24,797 nucleotides of DNA from a virus: IMG/VR virus record IMGVR_UViG_3300021961_000600, positions 1-24,797 of that record. The stretch is one strand, 5' to 3'. Both the position numbers and the translations under genes were made by a program. Below, one piece after another: positions 5,192 through 10,786 of the stretch (its first letter is position 1; each line of letters opens with the position of its first letter). The notes below the pieces were generated by a model. The model was not told where the DNA came from, searched no databases, and saw nothing but the letters and a program-made list of their open reading frames with translations.

Positions 5192-5206
5192 GGAGACCTA
5201 AACATG
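5192..5206 (+). promoter_or_regulatory. Translation-initiation cassette, short variant
   Basis: GGAGACCTAAACATG within ACAGTATAGGAGACCTAA, a block shared with 2456-2472. It selects the ATG at 5204 over an in-frame upstream start at 5156 that overlaps the palindrome. Confidence 0.7.
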
Positions 5207-5701
5207 ATTACAGAAACACAAAACGAGAATGAAGCAAAGCAACTAATGGCAGAATGGGGCGTTGGCAATGATGGAGTGCGCCAACAAACCAACGATGTAG
5301 GCGTTGTGAATGCTTACCAGCTAAAACACGAGCGCATTATAAAAGAGGGTATACGGCACGGGCTGGCAGAAATTTGCGGCTATGGCGTAAAGCTTGTAAA
5401 GTATTGGGGCTTGCATAAAAGCAGCAGTCCAGAGGCAACCAATTTTTTTGAAATTTGCAAACTGGCATACGAGGAAAACATGGTTGATACGTTTTGGTTG
5501 GAAGTCTACGAGGATTGGAAAGCTAACGATTGGCGCGGGCAAAAGGGGCAGCGCCCAACTCCGCAACTGGCATTTGAGCGCGGGCTAATGTTATTGCAGC
5601 GTTTCGAAAACGAGCGCGAGGCAGACCGCATAAGGGTTTCAGAGAAGCAACCGAAGCGGGTATCATTGTTGGATGTAGAGGATACAAACGAAATAATCTA
5701 A
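5204..5701 (+). CDS. Hypothetical protein, 165 residues
   Basis: The start is fixed by the GGAGACC cassette. The N-terminus is acidic and polar (MITETQNENEAKQLMAEWGV). The middle is helical and aromatic (HERIIKEGIRHGLAEICGYG, later YWGLHKSSSPEATNFFEICK), and the C-terminus is charged (ERGLMLLQRFENEREADRIR). No cysteine motif, membrane segment or recognised catalytic signature was seen. It opens a tightly coupled run of genes that continues to 7739, with TAATG or ATGA overlaps at most junctions. Function unknown. Confidence 0.7.
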   Translation: MITETQNENEAKQLMAEWGVGNDGVRQQTNDVGVVNAYQLKHERIIKEGIRHGLAEICGYGVKLVKYWGLHKSSSPEATNFFEICKLAYEENMVDTFWLEVYEDWKANDWRGQKGQRPTPQLAFERGLMLLQRFENEREADRIRVSEKQPKRVSLLDVEDTNEII

Positions 5702-5943
5702 TGGCATTCAACGAGCAAGAGGCGGATAACGACGGCGCGGAAATAACCTACACAAGCACGGATTTTAAGCGCATGGTAGTTAGGGAATGGACGCTATACG
5801 CCCTGACCCACGTAAACGAGGATGACGTGTTGCAGTATAAAATCGTTGGCGTTACAGGAACGCAACTAGAAGCCGAAAGGTTTATTGCGGGAGACCCTGC
5901 AAAGTATTTGCGCATTGCAGAACAAAAACAAAGCAGGCAGTAA
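5701..5943 (+). CDS. Hypothetical acidic protein, 80 residues
   Basis: It opens in a TAATG overlap with the previous gene and closes in another TAATG overlap with the next, so it is embedded in a translational chain. The N-terminus is very acidic (MAFNEQEADNDGAEITYTST), and a basic, hydrophobic core (FKRMVVREWTLYALTHV) follows. There is no recognised domain. The small alpha/beta look and strong charge asymmetry could fit an inhibitor or adaptor protein, but nothing in the sequence settles this. Confidence 0.65.
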   Translation: MAFNEQEADNDGAEITYTSTDFKRMVVREWTLYALTHVNEDDVLQYKIVGVTGTQLEAERFIAGDPAKYLRIAEQKQSRQ

Positions 5944-6116
5944 TGGCAAACGTATTGCAAATTAGTTTGTGGGTTACCCTATTGTGCAAAGCATGCAGCG
6001 GAACTGGCATAGAGTGGCGCGAGCGTTTGCGGTTCGATGTAGAGGGCGATTTGCTAGAAGTGCGCGTTAGCACTGTGCATACATGCGAAGTTTGCACAGG
6101 CACAGGAAAGCAGTAA
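5943..6116 (+). CDS. DnaJ-type zinc-finger microprotein, 57 residues
   Basis: It is coupled to its neighbour by TAATG. It carries two copies of the CxxCxGxG motif: CKACSGTG at residues 15-22 and CEVCTGTG at residues 49-56, separated by a charged linker (IEWRERLRFDVEGDLLEVRV). In DnaJ and related proteins, pairs of this motif bind zinc and support protein-protein or substrate contacts. Here the pair stands alone with no J-domain. Its exact target is unknown; a small zinc-binding adaptor or chaperone-interfering protein is possible. The two motifs and the start/stop coupling make it a confident gene despite its size. Confidence 0.75.
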   Translation: MANVLQISLWVTLLCKACSGTGIEWRERLRFDVEGDLLEVRVSTVHTCEVCTGTGKQ

Positions 6117-6119
6117 CCA

Positions 6120-6491
6120 ATGCAAGCCGCTAAAACGGATAGCAACCAAAACGAAATTGTGCAAGCGTTTAGAGGCATGAATTGCACAGTAGCATTGTTG
6201 CATGCAGTTGGAAAGGGAATACCAGATTTACTGGTTGGTTGCAGAGGGGTAAATTTACTAGTAGAGTGCAAAATAAAAACAGGCGTGCTAAACCTAATGC
6301 AAATAGAATGGCACAAGCATTGGAGCGGGCAGGTAACAGTTTGCCGAAGCGCAAACGAGGCAGCCGATTTAGTTTTTGAGACTTGGGATAAAATTGGTTA
6401 CTTGCCGCTTACGCCTGACCTGCCGAAACTAAGCCTAACTACAAAAATGATACAGGCGTTAGTAACACGCCATAAAGGAAAAAAACAGTAA
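6120..6491 (+). CDS. VRR-NUC-like PD-(D/E)XK nuclease
   Basis: This is a 123-residue protein. The core GKGIPDLLVGCRGVNLLVECK contributes P35-D36 and E49-x-K51, with an upstream helix containing E12 (SNQNEIVQAFRG), the expected order of a PD-(D/E)XK active site. The following MQIEWHKHWSGQVTVCRSAN matches the usual tail of the VRR-NUC/Holliday-junction-resolvase-like group. It probably cuts branched or recombining DNA during phage replication or packaging. AGGAA upstream serves as ribosome site, and the stop shares a base with the next start (TAATG). Confidence 0.8.
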   Translation: MQAAKTDSNQNEIVQAFRGMNCTVALLHAVGKGIPDLLVGCRGVNLLVECKIKTGVLNLMQIEWHKHWSGQVTVCRSANEAADLVFETWDKIGYLPLTPDLPKLSLTTKMIQALVTRHKGKKQ

Positions 6492-6781
6492 TGCAACTAT
6501 CTAAGAACGTAAACCAATTTATGCAAAATAAAATGCGCGTGGCAAAACTTGCCATAGCCGTATTTTGCGCAGCGGCGCTAATTACCCTGCTTGCTAATGC
6601 GCCGCGCACTAGCCAAGCAACCAGCGTAACGCCTGCCATTGCGCCAACTGCCACAGTTGCGCCAATGGTAGTAGGGCAGCCAATGATGCTTACAGATGCA
6701 AACGGTAATACGTTTATGATTATGCAGGGCAGCACGTTTTTTGTGTTTCCAAAACAGGAACCTACACAAAACCCAAAATAG
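6491..6781 (+). CDS. Membrane-anchor/secreted N-terminal protein, zero-frame product
   Basis: This is a 96-residue zero-frame product. A basic N-terminus precedes a hydrophobic stretch at residues about 16-36 (VAKLAIAVFCAAALITLLAN), a signal peptide or signal anchor. Next come a Thr/Pro/Ala-rich linker (VTPAIAPTATVAPMVV) and a short ordered part with MMLTDANGNTFMIMQG. It stops at TAG 6779-6781, immediately after the slippery codons CCA AAA. The -1 frame from 6778 is open for 157 more codons and encodes a 3D-type domain, so this gene is best read as the short form of a frameshifted pair. Alone it would be a small exported or anchored protein. Start by TAATG coupling. Confidence 0.75.
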   Translation: MQLSKNVNQFMQNKMRVAKLAIAVFCAAALITLLANAPRTSQATSVTPAIAPTATVAPMVVGQPMMLTDANGNTFMIMQGSTFFVFPKQEPTQNPK

Positions 6782-6816
6782 CAAGCCTGCAAATTGCGCC
6801 AACTGCAATTGCAGGC
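6772..6816 (+). other. Probable programmed -1 ribosomal frameshift signal
   Basis: The heptamer C CCA AAA (6772-6778) is in register with the zero-frame codons and is followed at once by TAG. After a 6-base spacer comes a stem: GCCTGCAA (6785-6792) with TTGCAGGC (6809-6816). It continues past one bulged A with TTG (6794-6796) and CAA (6806-6808), closing a 9-base loop. Heptamer, stop, spacer length and 11-bp stem match the textbook arrangement, and the same heptamer serves the tail chaperone at 19453-19459. A lost base in the A-run is the alternative. Confidence 0.75.
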
Positions 6817-7251
6817 GAACCAATAGAAACGCCACAACCATTCCAGCCGTTGCCGAGAGTAGGGCAATATCAAAACCTAAAACTGCGCCTTAGTTATTAC
6901 AATCCAGCATTGGGCGGCACTAATTGCCATCCTGCAAATTGGGTTGCGGCGCATAATGGCATGCAAGGCGTTTGCAAGTCTTTACTGTTGGGCGAGCCGT
7001 GGTCTACGTGGTTAAATATTGGGGCAGCCTGCCCGATGAGTATTCCATTGCGCAGCCGTATTTACATAGAGGAACTAAACAAAAGTTTTTATTGCGTTGA
7101 TAGAGGCGGGGCAATACAGGATTTGCCAGACGGCAGCAAGTTTATAGACCTGTTGCAGAAAAGCGCGGCTTGGTATCCAGACGCGGTAATTGTTACTGAC
7201 AGGTATTGCCCTAGCGGTTGTTTTCTCGCTAACGGCTATGTGCTAGAATGA
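6778..7251 (+). CDS. 3D-domain (double-psi beta-barrel) enzyme, -1 frame extension
   Basis: Entered from 6778 by -1 slippage, it adds 157 residues to give a fused product of about 253. After a Pro/Thr linker comes LRLSYYNPALGGTNC, then ACPMSIPLRSRIYIEEL, FYCVDRGGAI (D204 of the fusion) and KFIDLL (D220). This is the pattern of the 3D domain, a double-psi barrel related to lytic transglycosylases of the MltA type that cleave peptidoglycan. Five or more cysteines suggest disulfides outside the membrane, consistent with the N-terminal signal anchor. The frame has no ribosome-served start: the first candidates are a TTG at 6850 without Shine-Dalgarno and a late ATG at 6961. It is coupled by ATGA to the next gene. 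Confidence 0.75.
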   Translation: MASLQIAPTAIAGEPIETPQPFQPLPRVGQYQNLKLRLSYYNPALGGTNCHPANWVAAHNGMQGVCKSLLLGEPWSTWLNIGAACPMSIPLRSRIYIEELNKSFYCVDRGGAIQDLPDGSKFIDLLQKSAAWYPDAVIVTDRYCPSGCFLANGYVLE

Positions 7252-7739
7252 CCCTAGCCATAAATACCGCAGCATGGCAGCAAGCGCCAGACCAAGAGCC
7301 AAACGCCTATGCAATATTTGAGCGCGTAAAGCCTGATTACAAAATACTGCGCACAGATAAAAAACAACCGCTAGTGTTTGACGGTTGGATTATGCACAAC
7401 GCTAAAAGGGTTGCATTGGTTGAAACCAAATGCAGGGAACTAACCTACTACGAACACGAACACAAATATAAAAGCAAGTGGCTACTAAGCGAAAGCAAGC
7501 TAACAGGGTTGCAACGTTGCGCGGTAGACTGGCAGTTACCCGTGTATGGTTTTCTATATTTTATAAACTGTAAAATCCTGCTTACAATCAAACTGGTAAA
7601 CAGGCAGGGCGTTATTATTGAGCGGGAGAAAAGAATTGTAAAAACAAAAGAAAAGTATTTAGGCGGCACAGAGGAAACAGAATGCGGGTTTGTGCCAATG
7701 CATAGCGCAACAATTATGCAATGGTTGGAAAATAACTAA
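7248..7739 (+). CDS. PD-(D/E)XK-like putative nuclease, 163 residues
   Basis: It begins at the ATGA overlap with the 3D-domain gene. Residues 43-63 read VFDGWIMHNAKRVALVETKC, giving D45 and E59-x-K61, the core of a PD-(D/E)XK fold. An upstream helix holds NAYAIFERVKPDY, and a downstream WLLSESKL-type helix and a strand (LPVYGFLYFINCKILLTIKL) follow. Together these suggest a small restriction-endonuclease-like enzyme acting on phage or host DNA. The motif is looser than in the nuclease at 6120, so the call is moderate. It is the last gene of the coupled chain. Confidence 0.6.
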   Translation: MTLAINTAAWQQAPDQEPNAYAIFERVKPDYKILRTDKKQPLVFDGWIMHNAKRVALVETKCRELTYYEHEHKYKSKWLLSESKLTGLQRCAVDWQLPVYGFLYFINCKILLTIKLVNRQGVIIEREKRIVKTKEKYLGGTEETECGFVPMHSATIMQWLENN

Positions 7740-7765
7740 TAATAAAGTAAAAGGAAACAATTATT

Positions 7766-7954
7766 ATGGATAGCAAATTGCAGGGCGTTTTGAAAAGCCG
7801 TAAGTTTTGGGCGTTGGTTGCTTCGCTGGTTGCGATTATTGGCGGGTTTTACACAGGGCAAATTCCAGCACAGGATGCAGCCAACAATTTAGTTATTGCG
7901 CTGGCGGTTTACTCTATTGCTACTGGCATAGATGATAATGGCAAAGGCAGCTAA
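7766..7954 (+). CDS. Small membrane protein, possible holin
   Basis: This is a 62-residue protein with AAAGGAAA before its ATG. A basic N-terminus (MDSKLQGVLKSRK) precedes a hydrophobic span at residues 14-30 (FWALVASLVAIIGGFY). After a polar loop (TGQIPAQDAAN) a second hydrophobic span covers residues 41-54 (LVIALAVYSIATGI). Two short spans, small size and location beside a peptidoglycan-enzyme-like gene fit a holin, which forms the membrane lesion that releases the lysin. No family-specific signature is visible. It overlaps the next gene by 23 bases. Confidence 0.6.
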   Translation: MDSKLQGVLKSRKFWALVASLVAIIGGFYTGQIPAQDAANNLVIALAVYSIATGIDDNGKGS

Positions 7955-9227
7955 CACAAGCAATAAACAAATAGAAACGCTGGCAGACCTGACACCTGAC
8001 ACGCGCAACGCCCGCAAGCACAACCCGCGCAACGTTGGCATGCTGGAAAAGTCCCTAAACGAGGTTGGGGCTGCTCGCAGTATTGTTATAGACGAAAACG
8101 GCGTTGTGCTGGCGGGCAATGCAACCATCGAAGCCGCAGGGCGGGCAGGCATTGAGCGCGTGCAAGTGGTAGACGCGGACGGGGAAACAATCGTTGCAGT
8201 GCGCAGAACAGGGCTAACCCAAACGCAAAAAACAAGGTTGGCACTATACGATAACCGAACCGCAGAACTGGCAGATTGGGATGCAGACGTTATTGCAGAC
8301 CTAATGGCAAATGAGCGTGCAATGCTGGATGGGCTATTTGAGAATAACGAGTTATTAGAACTAATCGAAAATATAGACCAGACGGGCAGCGCAGACGCGG
8401 AACCGCAGATAGATAGAGCCGCAGAACTAAACGAGAAGTGGCAGGTAAAACCGCAAGACCTGTGGCGCATTGGTAACCATCGGCTGCTATGCGGCGATTG
8501 CACAGTGCGCGAGGATGTGCAGCGCGTTATGGGCGGCGAGCAGGCGCAAATGTGTTTTACAAGTCCGCCTTATAATCAGCAATTACAAACACAATCCCAA
8601 CCAACAGGCATGCACAAAAACAATAAATGGTTTAACCGTTTAGATGCAGCCTATGCAGACAATATGCCTGAAAGCGAATATCAAACTTGGCAGGTAGAAG
8701 TTTTAAATATCGTTTTCGATGTGGTAAAGGAAGGCGGCGCGTGTTTTTACAATCATAAATACCGATACAGAGAACGTCGCCCGATTGTGCCGTTAGATTG
8801 GATACGCAAAAGCAATTGGGAAATGAGACAGGAAATTATTTGGGATAGGGGCGGCGGAGTTGCTGCCAATGCGGAAATGTTTATTCCAAGCGATGAGCGT
8901 ATTTATTGGCTAGAAAAAACAGGGATGCACATTTGGAATGGTATCGGGATTAATAGCACAACGGTTTGGTCCATTCACCCACAAGCTAATAATGGCACTC
9001 ATGTTTGCCCGTATCCATTGCAATTATTACAACTGCCAATTTTATGCGTTAGCAACGAAGGCGCAATAATTGTAGACCCATTTTTGGGCAGCGGAACTAC
9101 AATGGTTGCTAGTGAGAATTTACAGCGCAAATGTTTTGGAATAGAGATTAGCCCGAACTATTGCGCGGTAATATTAGAACGCATGCAAACCGCGTTTCCA
9201 GCGCTGGCGATTGAGCGCATAACATAG
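7932..9227 (+). CDS. ParB-like domain fused to an N4/N6 DNA methyltransferase
   Basis: This is a 431-residue protein. Residues about 15-115 are a ParB/Srx-like domain (NARKHNPRNVGMLEKSLNEV, then DENGVVLAGNATIEAA). The rest is an amino-methyltransferase: CFTSPPYN at residues 208-215 (catalytic motif IV), a region with WDRGG near residue 304, and DPFLGSGTT at residues 382-390 (AdoMet-binding motif I). Catalytic motif before binding motif is the beta-class order. It adds a methyl group to adenine N6 or cytosine N4 in duplex DNA; the target sequence is unreadable from here. ParB-methyltransferase fusions are common beside phage terminases. Role options are protection from host restriction or marking DNA for packaging. 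ATG 7932 or 7938 could be the start. Confidence 0.88.
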   Translation: MIMAKAANTSNKQIETLADLTPDTRNARKHNPRNVGMLEKSLNEVGAARSIVIDENGVVLAGNATIEAAGRAGIERVQVVDADGETIVAVRRTGLTQTQKTRLALYDNRTAELADWDADVIADLMANERAMLDGLFENNELLELIENIDQTGSADAEPQIDRAAELNEKWQVKPQDLWRIGNHRLLCGDCTVREDVQRVMGGEQAQMCFTSPPYNQQLQTQSQPTGMHKNNKWFNRLDAAYADNMPESEYQTWQVEVLNIVFDVVKEGGACFYNHKYRYRERRPIVPLDWIRKSNWEMRQEIIWDRGGGVAANAEMFIPSDERIYWLEKTGMHIWNGIGINSTTVWSIHPQANNGTHVCPYPLQLLQLPILCVSNEGAIIVDPFLGSGTTMVASENLQRKCFGIEISPNYCAVILERMQTAFPALAIERIT

Positions 9228-9228
9228 A

Positions 9229-9645
9229 ATGCCAAAACAAAAACAAACGGGGAATAAACGCCCTAAGCCAAAAATGGTAGGCGCAGGGCGCGGCAATGTT
9301 TTTCCGCCTGTTGAACATCGTTTCAAACTTGGAAACAAAGCCGCAGTTGGACACGGCAGACCGCGTACCATTGGAGAACTGCGCGAATATATCCAGCAGC
9401 TAGGCGAGCAGCCAAGCGGTTTGCCAGAACTTACAAGGCTTGATTTATTGTTGCGCCAAATGTATGCAAGCAAGAATGCGGGAGACCGCGCAAACGTTTT
9501 GAAATATGGTTGGGGCAATGTGCCGCAGCCAATAGGCGGAAGCGATGAGTTGGGACCGATACAAATAGAAGCAGTAGAGGCATATAGTTTTGACGCTGCA
9601 GTTGCCGCGATTGCGTTTAGACCAGACACAAATAGCACAGACTAA
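9229..9645 (+). CDS. Putative small terminase subunit
   Basis: This 138-residue protein lies immediately upstream of, and overlaps, the large terminase. The N-terminus is very basic (MPKQKQTGNKRPKPKMVGAG), then FKLGNKAAVGHGRPRTIGEL, followed by a helical region (LTRLDLLLRQMYASKNAGDR) and WGNVPQP. The basic start, GRPR motif and position fit a DNA-recognition subunit that brings the phage genome to the packaging motor. The call leans on position because no classical helix-turn-helix could be confirmed by eye. Confidence 0.6.
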   Translation: MPKQKQTGNKRPKPKMVGAGRGNVFPPVEHRFKLGNKAAVGHGRPRTIGELREYIQQLGEQPSGLPELTRLDLLLRQMYASKNAGDRANVLKYGWGNVPQPIGGSDELGPIQIEAVEAYSFDAAVAAIAFRPDTNSTD

Positions 9646-10783
9646 ACAGAAAATCGTTACCGTTGCTATGGGGCGCAGGTGGGGCAAAACCACTATGGCA
9701 GGCGCACTGGCAATTAGCAGTGCATGCAAGGGCGGTATTGTTGCATGGGTTGCGCCTACGTATTCCAATAGCCGCCCGCTATGGCGGTTTGTAGAGCGCG
9801 TAATTACCAGCGAACCACGGGCGCAAGCCAGACGCGCAGAGCGCACAGTTGATTTTTATAACGGCGGCAGGCTTACAGTTTACAGCGCAGATAACGATAT
9901 TAGTTTGCGCGGCGAAACATTTGACCTAGTGATTGTGGATGAGGCAGCCCGCATACGCGAGGAGACGTTTACCGATGTGCTGCTACCTACGCTGGCAGAT
10001 AGAGACGGGCGCATGTTTATTGTTTCTACTCCCAAAGGGCGCAATTGGTTTTGGCAGCAATTTATTGCAGGCATAGAGGCAAACAGTTATTGCGTTAGTT
10101 TTACAGCGCCAAGCGCGGCAAACCCAATGCCAAGCATACGCAACGCGGCAGAACTAGCCAAGCAAACGGTATCGGATAGAACCTACAGGCAGGAATGGTT
10201 AGCAGAGTTTGTAGACGATAATGCAGGCGTTTTCAAGGGCGTTAGGGAATGCATTAGAGACCATGCAACCGAGCCAGAACCCTATAAAAGCTATGTAATG
10301 GGTATAGATTGGGGCAGGGTAAACGATGCAACGGTATACACTATTATTTGCGTAGAGGATGCGCAGGTAGTTTGCATTGAGCGCATAACGCAAACCAGCT
10401 ATGCAATACAATTGGAGCGGCTGCGGCGTTTGTGCGAATTGTGGAAACCTTATGATATACTTGCAGAGGCTAACAGTTTAGGTTCGCCATTAGTGGAAGC
10501 ACTGCAGCAATTTGAGTTGCCAGTGCGGGCGTTTCAAACTACAGCCACAAGCAAGCCGCCGCTAATAGATGCACTAGCGCTGGCAATCGAGCGCAGGGAT
10601 ATTGGGCTAACAGACAATCATTTTTTGATAAGCGAATTGCAGGCATACCAAAGCGAGCGGCTAGTATCGGGTACAATCCGTTTTAGTGCGCCCGCAAACA
10701 TGCATGATGATATGGTTATATCCTGCAGCCTCGCTTGGAAAGCTGCCAAGCTAGGCAGTAGATTGGTTTTATTTGAGGCGTAA
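9590..10783 (+). CDS. terL: Large terminase subunit (packaging ATPase-nuclease)
   Basis: This is a 397-residue protein. Walker A is GRRWGKT (residues 28-34), Walker B is FDLVIVDEAAR with D117-E118, and the coupling motif is VSTPKGRNWFW near residue 145. The nuclease half has VMGIDWGR (D240), a conserved DILAEANSLGSPLVEAL segment and HDDMV (D373, D374), the RNase-H-like metal site. The enzyme cuts concatemers and drives DNA into the prohead. The start is a TTG at 9590 preceded by GAGG with normal spacing; the first ATG (9668) would cut off the strand leading to Walker A. It overlaps the small subunit by 56 bases, typical of the pair. Confidence 0.92.
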   Translation: MTLQLPRLRLDQTQIAQTKQKIVTVAMGRRWGKTTMAGALAISSACKGGIVAWVAPTYSNSRPLWRFVERVITSEPRAQARRAERTVDFYNGGRLTVYSADNDISLRGETFDLVIVDEAARIREETFTDVLLPTLADRDGRMFIVSTPKGRNWFWQQFIAGIEANSYCVSFTAPSAANPMPSIRNAAELAKQTVSDRTYRQEWLAEFVDDNAGVFKGVRECIRDHATEPEPYKSYVMGIDWGRVNDATVYTIICVEDAQVVCIERITQTSYAIQLERLRRLCELWKPYDILAEANSLGSPLVEALQQFELPVRAFQTTATSKPPLIDALALAIERRDIGLTDNHFLISELQAYQSERLVSGTIRFSAPANMHDDMVISCSLAWKAAKLGSRLVLFEA

Positions 10784-10786
10784 GAA

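Larger units (their letters stand above)
4777..5203 (+). other. Structured non-coding region between genes
   Basis: About 430 bases lack a well-supported gene. They hold a chain of inverted repeats: a hairpin at 4825-4865, a palindrome at 4869-4880, hairpins at 5003-5047 and 5068-5097, G-runs at 5096-5126 and dyads at 5153-5180. The decamer GGGCGTTTAG occurs at 4797-4806 and 5004-5013, with its complement at 5037-5046. A 70-codon frame (4878-5090) crosses the region but has no ribosome site and begins on a weak TTG. The region could be a structured RNA, a replication or regulatory locus, or a late-gene leader. Confidence 0.55.

Noticed and set aside
7889-8503. 204-codon frame on the - strand
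   Set aside because: It is opposite the well-supported ParB-methyltransferase gene; Ser/Ala-rich low-complexity product and no promoter or ribosome site seen.
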